This document shows positions 16,689-23,932 of a stretch of DNA of 64,000 nt, one piece after another. A program made the translations under genes and the position numbers. The notes under the pieces were generated by a model, which was not told the origin of the DNA, searched no databases, and saw only the letters and a program-made list of their open reading frames with translations. The stretch spans positions 1,550,001 to 1,614,000 of the forward strand of contig CAWKOR010000001.1 of NCBI GenBank assembly GCA_963851325.1. Reading direction: 5' to 3'. The stretch comes from DATGKG01 sp963851325 (lineage in GTDB: Bacteria > Desulfobacterota > Binatia > Binatales > Binataceae). How positions within the stretch are numbered: the stretch's first letter is position 1; each line of letters opens with the position of its first letter.

Positions 16689-17072
16689 TTGGCAGGCATG
16701 GGAATCCGCCTCGGCGCCACCACGACAATAACCGGCGGATGGCTAGGGCTGTCGATGAGCATGATCGGGATGCTCATCGTTCCGCTCGGCTACCGGCAGC
16801 GGCGACACTTCGCGAGCGTGGGCGGCGCGATTCTGATCATGCGCGCCACCTTCGCGGGTCGCAGCGCCGGAGGCGGATCATTTCGGCGGTTCGGGGGGAG
16901 GCAGCCGGCGCATGCCTCGACCCAGCAAGTCGTGGCAGTGGATACTTCCGTCAACGGCGATCCGGTCGGGTCGGCAATCTGCCCATCGACCTCGGCACGC
17001 TGCACAAGTAGCTCCCGCTTATCTTTCTCATCCCGCGGCGCCGCAGCGATCTGATTGATGCGGCACCTTCGT
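16689..17072 (+). pseudogene. Decayed copy of the 3' end of the SBBP-repeat protein gene
   Basis: This stretch is homologous to about 20725-21096, the last 110 codons plus 3' hairpin of the large surface-protein gene downstream. Shared features are GGWL-LS, GMLIVPLGY, GGAILIM-AT, ASTQ-VVAVD-SVNG and NLPIDLGTLHK. The frame breaks near 16968: the first part is in one frame, the final NLPIDLGTLHK-stop in another. The 3' hairpin is also present but degraded. The remaining body of this ancestral paralogue is missing, so it is a remnant left by a tandem duplication or deletion. Confidence 0.85.
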
Positions 17073-17081
17073 TCTACGCTC

Positions 17082-17120
17082 GGATAGGCACTACAAATTT
17101 CTTCTTTTGTAGGCCTATCC
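17082..17120 (+). other. Strong hairpin upstream of SBBP gene
   Basis: GGATAGGC-A-CTACAAA pairs with TTTGTAG-GCCTATCC around a short T/C-rich loop (15 base pairs with one bulge). It lies 170 bp upstream of the SBBP gene start and just after the remnant gene; it could be a terminator of the upstream unit or an operator. The remaining bases to 17287 hold nothing else I can support. Confidence 0.5.
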
Positions 17121-17287
17121 CATTTCTTGGCGTCAGTATTCCCTCCGACGCTGATCTGATCTTGCGACAACTCTCGTTCACATCTATCGATACTTTGCTC
17201 AACTAATAGTTACTACAAAATCACTGACTGGCTTGATGCGCAGCAACGCAGCAATTACAGCGCATCGCGCCGGAGAGGAGCCGGACA

Positions 17288-19228
17288 ATGGTCGAGAGCA
17301 TTCATCGCAACACCCGCCGCGGGTGGCGGGTCGCGCTCGGACTGGTTTCTATGTCGCTCGCGATCGTGGCGATGCTACTTGTTCATCATCGTATTTCCAG
17401 CGCGGAGCGCGGCAATCCCCATACCTCCGACACCGATACCGCGCTGAAAAAGTATGCCGCGATGCCGCTTTACTTCGAGCGCAATGAAGGCCAGAGCGAC
17501 AAAAGCGTCCGCTACCTCTCGCATACCAGCCGCTCGTCCCTATTTCTCACTGACGATGCCGCCGTGATCACGATGGTCGGCGGCGCCGTCCACAAGGGGC
17601 GCTTCGCGACGCCCAAAGATGCGGCGAACGACAAGCTGATGGAATCCGCGGTGCGGATTCGCCTCGTCGGTGCCAATGCGCATCCGCAGTTCGAGGCGCT
17701 CGAGCCACTGCCCGGCCGCGTCAATTACCTGATCGGTAACGATCCATCGAAGTACCATCGCAATGTTCCGATCTTCGGACGCATCCGCGAGAAGAACGTC
17801 TATCCGGGAATAGACCTGGTATATTACGGCACTCCGGATGCGCTCGAATATGACCTCGTAGCAGCGCCGGGAGCGGATACCTCGAAGCTGAAGTTCGCGG
17901 TAGAAGGCGGCAATCAAACCACCCTCGATGCGAATGGCAATCTGATCGTTAGCGCGCCCGCAGGCATGGTTATGATTCAGAAGCCGCGCGTCTTCCAACA
18001 GGATCCGTTAGGGAATGAGAAACCCATCGACGGCGCCTTTACGATGGCTGGCGATAGGACCGTCGAAGGAGGCGTCGCGCGGCGCGAAGTCGCGTTCAGC
18101 CTCGCTAGCTACGATCATTCCAAGACGCTCAGGATCGATCCGGTATTCCGTCCCGCGGCCACCACCGAGCAGATTCTCTATTCGACCTATCTCGGCGGGA
18201 GCGGCTCCAGTACCGGACCGTTGTTCCAGCAGGAAATTTCAGACCTGTCCGGCGGAAACATCGCGCTTCAGGTTGCCGACGGCGGGACGGATGTGGCCGT
18301 CGATAAAGTGACCGGCAAGGCTTATGTGACCGGAATTGCGTACTCCAACGACTTTCCCACCAGCAGAACTCCATTCATTGGACTACTGGCCGGCGCCAAT
18401 TCACCACCTGCCCAGAATCCGAACGCCTTCGTGACCGAAATTGACCCGTCGCAGTCCTTCTCCGCATCGCTCGTATTTTCGACCTATCTCGGCGGTAGCG
18501 GAGACATCAGTCCGGCCGATGCCGGTAAGGGTTACGGCGATTTCGCCTCCGGTATCGCCGAAGACGTGGGCGGCCACACCTATATCGTCGGGCAGACCTT
18601 TTCGGAGGATTTTCCGGATAGCTCGCTTTGCGCTGCTTTCGGACAGAACGATCCTCATACCGCGCCGGATACCGGTACCGGCTTCATTGCCAAACTCAGC
18701 AGCGATGGCAGCTCGCTCACATACGCCTGCTACATCGGCGGACACCACAGAGCGATCGAATCGAAGGTCGCGCTGCAGCCGTCCGGATGCGGCAACCCCA
18801 TGCCCTGTCAGGCGTACATGGTGGGTTCGACCTCGAGTGACGCTACCGATGGATTTCCGGTAACGGTCGGTACCGCCTTTCAGGAGAATTTCGTCGGAGG
18901 CAATACCAACGCCGCAACCTTCGTGGCGCTCGCGGGCGATGCGCAATCGCTCGTGTATTCAACGCTTTATGGCGGCTCCGGCGACGAAGGCCCGGGTGAA
19001 AGCGGACTTGCAATTGTGATCAACATCTTGAGCAGCGATGCCTTTATCACAGGCTCGACCTTTTCAACCGATCTACCAGTACTCGGCGCGCAAATCGCCT
19101 CGTACGCAAGCCTTAACAAAACGAGCAACGCGTTTGTTGCGCAATTCAGGCCTAGCGAAGCAGGAGCTACGTCTCTGCAATATGCTACCTATCTGGGCGG
19201 CTCGGGCGCGAAAAATCAACCATCCTGA
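17288..19228 (+). CDS. SBBP-repeat surface protein, N-terminal part (frameshifted gene)
   Basis: 646-aa reading frame. A signal anchor (VALGLVSMSLAIVAMLLV) starts the protein. Residues about 50-270 are the conserved N-terminal module of SBBP (seven-bladed beta-propeller) proteins: PLYFERNEGQ, then VRYLS, GRVNYLIGNDPSKYH and VYPGIDLVYYG. From about residue 290 blades repeat the pattern YSTYLGGSG, then VD--GKAYVTG---S-DFP. The frame ends at 19228, but homology continues in the +1 frame from 19212 (run of five A at 19211-19215), so the gene is split by a single-base shift. Likely exported; function unknown, adhesion or carbohydrate binding often guessed for the family. Confidence 0.8.
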   Translation: MVESIHRNTRRGWRVALGLVSMSLAIVAMLLVHHRISSAERGNPHTSDTDTALKKYAAMPLYFERNEGQSDKSVRYLSHTSRSSLFLTDDAAVITMVGGAVHKGRFATPKDAANDKLMESAVRIRLVGANAHPQFEALEPLPGRVNYLIGNDPSKYHRNVPIFGRIREKNVYPGIDLVYYGTPDALEYDLVAAPGADTSKLKFAVEGGNQTTLDANGNLIVSAPAGMVMIQKPRVFQQDPLGNEKPIDGAFTMAGDRTVEGGVARREVAFSLASYDHSKTLRIDPVFRPAATTEQILYSTYLGGSGSSTGPLFQQEISDLSGGNIALQVADGGTDVAVDKVTGKAYVTGIAYSNDFPTSRTPFIGLLAGANSPPAQNPNAFVTEIDPSQSFSASLVFSTYLGGSGDISPADAGKGYGDFASGIAEDVGGHTYIVGQTFSEDFPDSSLCAAFGQNDPHTAPDTGTGFIAKLSSDGSSLTYACYIGGHHRAIESKVALQPSGCGNPMPCQAYMVGSTSSDATDGFPVTVGTAFQENFVGGNTNAATFVALAGDAQSLVYSTLYGGSGDEGPGESGLAIVINILSSDAFITGSTFSTDLPVLGAQIASYASLNKTSNAFVAQFRPSEAGATSLQYATYLGGSGAKNQPS

Positions 19229-21035
19229 TTTCGCCTATGGGGTTGGCGATGTGGGAACTGGTATTACCTACGATACCAGCACTTCCAAAATATGGGTGAC
19301 CGGCTATACGGCATCGACGGATTTTCCCGCGGGACAGGCCTCCACGGTGTTCCAATCCACCAATCAGGCGGCAACCAATTCGGGCTCACCGGCGACTGCC
19401 GCATTCGTGACCGAGCTCGATCCGTTCACCGCAGGCCCCCTCGGTATCGTCTATTCGACTTATTTCAGCGGCGCCGGCACCTCTATAGATACGGGGATGG
19501 GAAGCGTGGGATTCGGCGACGCCGCTACAGGCATCGCGCTTATCAGTGGTGCCCATGTCAAGCTCTACATCACTGGAATCACGACCTCAGGCAAGAACGA
19601 GGACTTTCCGCGCACCGCAAACGCTTGCGGCCAAGCGAACAGCAGCTCGGGACTGTTATTTGGCGGTGGGAACCTGCCTGTTACTTCGTTCGCTGCTGTG
19701 CTGGACCCGAGCAACCCTCTCCCCGCAAGCCAACTGACTTTTTCTACGCTCCTCGGTGGCAGCGGGGCGGCCGACATCGCAGGAGGTCTTGGGCTAAACG
19801 GCCCCTTTATGGTGATCGCGGGAACCACCTACTCAACCGACTTTCCGGTAACGACTGGCGCGTTTCAATCGACTAATGTGAGCGCCGGATCGAGCCAGGC
19901 GTTCCTGACCGAGCTCAATCCTTCGGGCACCGATTGTCTGGCGACCGCAACCGCTACCTCGACGGCCACCGCTACTGCCACCACAACCGAGACGGCCACC
20001 GCAACCGCAACTGCTACTGCCACGATCACCGAAACACCAACCGAGACTGCCACTGCGACTGCCACCGACACGCCTACTGCCACGGCAACCGAGACCACAA
20101 CTGCGACCTCGACCGCGACTGCCACCGAAACCGCAACCGAGACCATAACTCCGACCACCACCCCATCTCCGGCAGCTACGCCGACCGCAACCCCGACCGC
20201 GATGCCAACTGCTACGGTGACCGCGACCGCCGCTGCAACCCCGACGACGACCGCCACCTCGATGACGACCGCGACTGCCACGGCCCTTCCGACCGGCTCT
20301 GCGACCATCGCACCGACTGGAATCGAGACGCCGACCCCCAGTCCTGCGCCCTCGCCCGCCGGGATGGTCGATGTGATCCAACCGGCCAGCGGCGGCGGCA
20401 ACCCCGGTGACAACGTCGAGGCGGGCAGCTTCGGCTATACGCCCATCGACACCGCTGATGCGCAGGTAATAAGCTCGGTAACGGTGAGCGTCACCCATCC
20501 GCGGATCTTCAGCTCGCTCACACTTACCGCGTTCCTCGATTCGGTCCCGGCCGGCAGCGTGGAAGTCGACGCTCCCAACATCACTTCGAGTACCATCTTC
20601 ACCTTCAATCCGGTCATCACCATCCCCTCGGGAGGCAGCCATTCGCTCACCTTCAGTTTCTCGGGAGTCATCTCTGGCAAAACCATGGGCGCCATCGACC
20701 TCGACAAGGTCCAGTTGGCGGGCATGGGACTCGGCCTCGGCATCTCGGTGTCGAGCGGTGGATGGCTGTGCCTGTCGCTGAGCCTACTTGGGATGCTCAT
20801 CGTACCGCTCGGCTATGCTCATCGCCGACGCGTCGCGATCATCGCGGGCGCGATTCTTATCATGGGCGCGACCCTCGCAGGTTGCGGCGGCGGAGGCGGT
20901 TCATCGGGCGGTTCGGTGGGACAGCCGGCGAATGCCTCGACCCAGGAAGTCGTTGCGGTGGATGTTTCCGTCAACGGCAATGTGGTCGGGGTCGGCAATT
21001 TGCCCATCGACCTCGGCACGCTGCACAAGCACTAG
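19212..21035 (+). CDS. SBBP-repeat surface protein, C-terminal part (after frameshift)
   Basis: Continuation of the preceding gene in the +1 frame; no start codon belongs here. It carries further propeller blades (YSTYFSGAG, STLLGGSG, ITGITTSGKNEDFP), a Thr/Ala/Glu-rich linker of about 130 residues, a beta-sandwich-like domain (VISSVTVSVTHPRIFSSL) and a hydrophobic anchor (GWLCLSLSLLGMLIVPLGY) followed by R-R-R. Odd for an anchor of this type, a second hydrophobic stretch with a lipobox-like LAGC, a glycine run and a conserved end NLPIDLGTLHKH follow. The last 110 codons are also found as a decayed copy at 16689. Confidence 0.75.
   Translation, partial: KINHPDFAYGVGDVGTGITYDTSTSKIWVTGYTASTDFPAGQASTVFQSTNQAATNSGSPATAAFVTELDPFTAGPLGIVYSTYFSGAGTSIDTGMGSVGFGDAATGIALISGAHVKLYITGITTSGKNEDFPRTANACGQANSSSGLLFGGGNLPVTSFAAVLDPSNPLPASQLTFSTLLGGSGAADIAGGLGLNGPFMVIAGTTYSTDFPVTTGAFQSTNVSAGSSQAFLTELNPSGTDCLATATATSTATATATTTETATATATATATITETPTETATATATDTPTATATETTTATSTATATETATETITPTTTPSPAATPTATPTAMPTATVTATAAATPTTTATSMTTATATALPTGSATIAPTGIETPTPSPAPSPAGMVDVIQPASGGGNPGDNVEAGSFGYTPIDTADAQVISSVTVSVTHPRIFSSLTLTAFLDSVPAGSVEVDAPNITSSTIFTFNPVITIPSGGSHSLTFSFSGVISGKTMGAIDLDKVQLAGMGLGLGISVSSGGWLCLSLSLLGMLIVPLGYAHRRRVAIIAGAILIMGATLAGCGGGGGSSGGSVGQPANASTQEVVAVDVSVNGNVVGVGNLPIDLGTLHKH
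19939..20350 (+). repeat. Threonine-rich low-complexity tract in SBBP gene
   Basis: Imperfect 6-base repeats (ACCGCN / ACTGCC / ACCGAG) encode a Thr-Ala-Thr-Glu linker of roughly 130 residues. Such linkers in exported proteins are often flexible stalks and sometimes glycosylated. The simple repeat also makes the region prone to length change. Confidence 0.85.
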
Positions 21036-21061
21036 CGCCGACCCCATATCTCTCATCCCCC

Positions 21062-21095
21062 GGCGCCGCATCGGCTACCCTGTCGATGCGGCGCC
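21062..21095 (+). terminator. 12-bp GC hairpin after SBBP gene
   Basis: GGCGCCGCATCG, a 10-base loop, then CGATGCGGCGCC forms a perfect stem 27 bp after the stop. There is no T-run, so termination may be Rho-dependent or the stem may protect the 3' end. A decayed copy of the same hairpin follows the remnant gene at about 17034-17065. Confidence 0.6.
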
Positions 21096-21188
21096 CCCCT
21101 GTTCCACGCGGATCCTCCCACGAATATCTTTCGCAGCAACGAAAAGCGTAGACTCCTTCGCGCAGGCACAGTTAGCAGAGGGCACAGC

Positions 21189-21479
21189 TTGAGCTTTCGT
21201 GGGCAAGTCGCAGTATTTCTGGTGGGGTGGTTCCTGATGGTCTCGCCGCTCACACAGGAGTGGCCGTGGCATCCGGTCAGCGGAGCACCGATGCAGCATT
21301 GGTACAATCGCAACGACAAGCCATTTGAATCAAAGCAGGCTTGCGAGCTCGACAAGCAGCATGTGATCCTGCATGCGAGGAACTCCTCGCCCGCGAACGA
21401 CACCCGCCCGATGGGGCTCTACTACTGGATGATGCTGCAATGCGTCTCCTCCGACGATCCGCGTATGAAGGAAAAATGA
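21189..21479 (+). CDS. Small exported or anchored hypothetical protein
   Basis: 96 aa starting with TTG at 21189. The N-terminus has one hydrophobic segment (VAVFLVGWFLMVSPL) that could be a signal peptide or anchor. The rest (PVSGAPMQHWYNRNDKPF, SKQACELDKQHVI, WMMLQCVSSDDPRM) contains two cysteines that may form a disulfide after export. The stop is 1 nt from the ATG of the HpaB-like gene, suggesting one transcript. No family recognised. The TTG start and lack of a strong ribosome site lower confidence. Confidence 0.55.
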   Translation: MSFRGQVAVFLVGWFLMVSPLTQEWPWHPVSGAPMQHWYNRNDKPFESKQACELDKQHVILHARNSSPANDTRPMGLYYWMMLQCVSSDDPRMKEK

Positions 21480-21480
21480 C

Positions 21481-22937
21481 ATGGGCGCGCGATCCGGAAG
21501 CAACTTTCTTTCCTCGCTCAAGAAGCTGAATGCCGAAGTCTGGCTCGGCGGTGAGCGCGTCGGCGAGGTCACCTCGCATCCGGCGTTTCGCAACTGCGCG
21601 CGCTCGGTTGCGTCGCTCTACGACATGCAGCTCGAGCATCCCGAGCAGATGACGTATCGCACCGATGACGGCGGTCGCTCCGGATTGTCATTTATTCAGC
21701 CAAAAAGTGTCGAGGAGGTTGCGCAAGCGCTCGCGGATGATGGCGGCGTGGGCCAACTTCAGCGGCGGAATGCTCGGGCGCACCCCCGACTATCTCAATG
21801 CGAGTATCGCCGCGATGGCAGCGGCGCGCGATTTCTTTGCGGCGAGCGATCCGCGCTTCGGCGACAACATCGCCAACTACTACCTCGAAGCGCGCAAGCA
21901 CGACTGGTGCGCGACGCATACTCTCGTCAATCCTCGCGCCAGCCGCGCGCAAGGATGGGCTGGCCATGCCGACGAGGAACTCGCGCTGCGGCTGGTCGAG
22001 AAGACGGACCAGGGAATCATCGTAAAGGGAGCGCGGATGCTTGCGACGCTCGCGCCGCTCTCAGAAGAGCTGCTGGTGTTTCCCTCGACGGTGCTGAAGG
22101 CTGAGCCCGCAGCGGAACCATTCGCGCTCGCCTTCGCGATCCCCTGCAATGCGCAAAGGCTTGAAATTTATCTGCCGCGACAGCTTCAACCCTCAAACCG
22201 ATCCGGGCCGCTCACATTTCGACGCTCCCCTCGCCTCGCGCTTCGAGGAGATGGACTGCGTCGTCATCTTCAACGATGTGCTGGTCCCATGGGAGCGCGT
22301 GTTCCTGTGCGGCGACGTCGCTAGATGCAACGCGCTGTATGGCGAGACCAGCGCGGTGGTTCACATGATGCATCAGGTAGTAGTGAAAAACGTCGCGAAG
22401 GCGGAATTCGTGCTGGGCCTCGCGACCCGCATCGCCGAGGTGACTGACGCGCTGAGCCTGCCGCACGTGCGCGAGCGCCTCGCCGAGATGATCACCACCA
22501 CCGAGACGATGCGCGCCTGCCTGCGCGCCGCCGAAGCGGACGCATCTGCCGACAAATGGGGCGTCACGGTTCCGGCGCGGCCGCCGCTGGATACCGCGCG
22601 CAATCTTTTTCCGAAGCTGTATCCCCGGATGGTGGAAATCATCCAGCTCAACAGCAGTTCGCATCTGATGGCGACGCCATCGGAGCGCGACTTCGCCGGC
22701 GCGATCAAATCCGATATCGAGAGGTACTACCCCGCCGCCGGCGCCGATGCGCACGAACGGGTGGCGCTCTATCGCCTCGCATGGGACGTCGCGGGCAGCG
22801 CCTTTGCGGGCCGCCAGGTTTTGTACGAGCGCTTCTTTTTCGGCGACCCGGTCCGGATGGCGAGCGCGCTGGTCGAAAACACCGATCTGAAGCCGCTGAC
22901 CCAGCGCATCAAGGATTTCCTCAACCGCACCGACTAG
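21481..22937 (+). pseudogene. 4-hydroxyphenylacetate 3-monooxygenase (HpaB)-type flavin monooxygenase, two frameshifts
   Basis: The three successive frames together give a complete HpaB/PvcC-type oxygenase of about 480 residues. Frame 1 (from 21481) carries VWLGGERVGEVTSHPAF and YDMQLEHPEQMTYRTDDGG. Frame 2, joined near 21715 (GAGGAGG), carries MAAWANFSGGMLGRTPDYLN, then THTLVNPRASR. Frame 3, joined near 22150 (GCAAAGG), carries GLKFICRDSF and the C-terminal half. Both joins need one base removed. Family members use FADH2 from a partner reductase (HpaC) to hydroxylate phenols; no reductase gene is nearby. Either a true pseudogene or two one-base sequence errors. Confidence 0.8.
22149..22937 (+). 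CDS. C-terminal fragment of HpaB-type monooxygenase
   Basis: 262-aa open frame forming the C-terminal half of the broken gene above. It includes DPGRSHFDAPLASRFEEMD, the helical core VVVKNVAKAEFVLGLATRI and LPHVRERLAEMI, and the end VALYRLAWDVAGSAFAGRQ with EDTLK-type closing helices. In HpaB this half provides the helical dimer and tetramer contacts and part of the FAD site, so it is unlikely to be active alone. The ATG at 22149 lies inside the conserved region and is probably not a native start. Confidence 0.7.
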   Translation: MRKGLKFICRDSFNPQTDPGRSHFDAPLASRFEEMDCVVIFNDVLVPWERVFLCGDVARCNALYGETSAVVHMMHQVVVKNVAKAEFVLGLATRIAEVTDALSLPHVRERLAEMITTTETMRACLRAAEADASADKWGVTVPARPPLDTARNLFPKLYPRMVEIIQLNSSSHLMATPSERDFAGAIKSDIERYYPAAGADAHERVALYRLAWDVAGSAFAGRQVLYERFFFGDPVRMASALVENTDLKPLTQRIKDFLNRTD

Positions 22938-22951
22938 CGATTTCTCGTCAA

Positions 22952-22992
22952 ATCGGATATACATCCGATGCGAAAAGGATGTACATAGGATG
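22952..22992. promoter_or_regulatory. Palindrome and paired direct repeats upstream of small operon
   Basis: ATCGGAT-ATAC-ATCCGAT (22952-22969) is a perfect inverted repeat. GGATATACATCCGATG (22955-22970) and GGATGTACATAGGATG (22977-22992) are 16-bp direct repeats with three mismatches, 22 bp apart. Such phased repeats are typical ribbon-helix-helix operators, and an RHH protein is encoded at 23364. Confidence 0.6.
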
Positions 22993-22996
22993 TCTA

Positions 22997-23025
22997 TTGA
23001 CTCCCTCTATATGGATTGGTAACAT
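22997..23025 (+). promoter_or_regulatory. Putative sigma-70-like promoter
   Basis: TTGACT (22997-23002), a 17-bp spacer, then TAACAT (23020-23025). It lies directly after the paired direct repeats and about 135 bp before the first gene of the 23160-23930 module. Confidence 0.5.
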
Positions 23026-23159
23026 CGCTTCTATCGAGGAAGACATTCCGTCGTCTCTTGGAAGTTAACTGGCCGAAATCTCACGGATTGTGTTTTGATC
23101 TGAAAACTGCGAGTTACCATGACATACTGCTTTAGCCAATATGGACCAAGGAGAGGCGG

Positions 23160-23339
23160 GTGTCTGGGCAACCAAGGGACCGAGTTGAGAGAATCGACAG
23201 TCTCCCGACGGCCGAGGAACTCGGCATCGAAAAGATTCCGGTCGCGGTCCGGCGCGGAAACGAGCGCGAGCGGCCAAAATTACGCCTCGTCCCGCTTCCT
23301 TCATTCGCCGGTCTGGTCGTCAGCGAACCGAAGCATTGA
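23160..23339 (+). CDS. 59-aa protein of unknown function, first gene of RHH module
   Basis: Short gene with a GTG start and a good Shine-Dalgarno (AGGAG at 23149-23153, 6 nt upstream). The product is acidic-basic mixed, without membrane segment: IDSLPTAEELGIEKIPVAV, then RPKLRLVPLPSFAGLVV near the end. The coding pattern (G/C third positions) fits the neighbours. It ends 24 bp before the ribbon-helix-helix gene. No family recognised; it could be a small partner or antitoxin-like protein of the RHH gene. Confidence 0.6.
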   Translation: MSGQPRDRVERIDSLPTAEELGIEKIPVAVRRGNERERPKLRLVPLPSFAGLVVSEPKH

Positions 23340-23363
23340 GGCAACCTTCGCGGAGTTTTGAAC

Positions 23364-23633
23364 ATGGACAAGCGATTGCAAATTGATTTCAGCGAGCGCG
23401 CCTACAATGATTTGTCGGAGTTGCAGGAAATTCTCGACGCCCGCTCCAAGTCGGAAGTGATCCGGACCTCGCTCGGATTGCTGCGCTGGCTCCTGGATGA
23501 ATCCGCGGCCGGTAACCGTCTGATGCTGCAAAAGCCCGATGACAGCACCGAGCGCGTAGTATTCCATTTTCTGGATCGGGTGCGTCCGCGTGAGAAATCG
23601 GCTCCGGCAGAAGTCGAGAAGGCCTCGGGTTAG
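23364..23633 (+). CDS. Ribbon-helix-helix (CopG/MetJ-type) protein
   Basis: 89 aa. The N-terminal 45 residues give the RHH pattern: strand KRLQIDFSERAYNDLSEL, helix EILDARSKSEVIRTSLGLL. RHH proteins dimerise and insert the strand pair into the DNA major groove. The ATG at 23364 (GGAG 8 nt upstream) is preferred to the in-frame TTG at 23358. The C-terminal half is charged and may bind a partner. As middle gene of a three-gene module with phased repeats upstream, autoregulation is likely. Confidence 0.78.
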   Translation: MDKRLQIDFSERAYNDLSELQEILDARSKSEVIRTSLGLLRWLLDESAAGNRLMLQKPDDSTERVVFHFLDRVRPREKSAPAEVEKASG

Positions 23634-23645
23634 GAGCCATCGAGG

Positions 23646-23930
23646 GTGGCCCAGGCCCTCGTCGCGATCATTCAGGCGCTGGGGCCGTGGCCGTCGGCGC
23701 TACTGCTGCTGGGCGCTGTCATCATCGTATGCGCGGCCACCGTGATCATCGTTCTGCGCTCGAAAATCGCGCTCGACATCGGCCGAGATTCAAAAAACAA
23801 ATGGCGCATCAGATTCGTCCGTATCGAGGAGGGAGGCAGGATTGGAGACCTGCCGCTTCTCGCTGAGCCAAATCCGGTCAGGCCAAAACGAAAAGCAAAA
23901 CCAACCGACGCATCCAACAAACCCGCCTAG
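23646..23930 (+). CDS. Small single-helix membrane protein of RHH module
   Basis: 94 aa with GTG start; AGGAG (23632-23636) overlaps the stop of the RHH gene and lies 9 nt upstream. A long hydrophobic segment (ALLLLGAVIIVCAATVIIVL, about residues 18-37) is followed by a basic, soluble C-terminal part (WRIRFVRIEEGGRIGDLPLL) ending in a lysine-rich tail. The tail is probably cytoplasmic by the positive-inside rule. No family recognised. Tight spacing indicates one operon with the two preceding genes. Confidence 0.6.
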   Translation: MAQALVAIIQALGPWPSALLLLGAVIIVCAATVIIVLRSKIALDIGRDSKNKWRIRFVRIEEGGRIGDLPLLAEPNPVRPKRKAKPTDASNKPA

Positions 23931-23932
23931 GT

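Noticed and set aside
15731..16777. 348-aa minus-strand frame opposite the DapA-like gene
   Set aside because: The plus-strand aldolase has clear catalytic residues and family motifs; the antisense frame is open because of GC-rich codon bias.
19939..20350. Short-period repeat as mobile or CRISPR element
   Set aside because: The 6-base periodicity stays in frame and encodes a Thr-rich linker of the surface protein.
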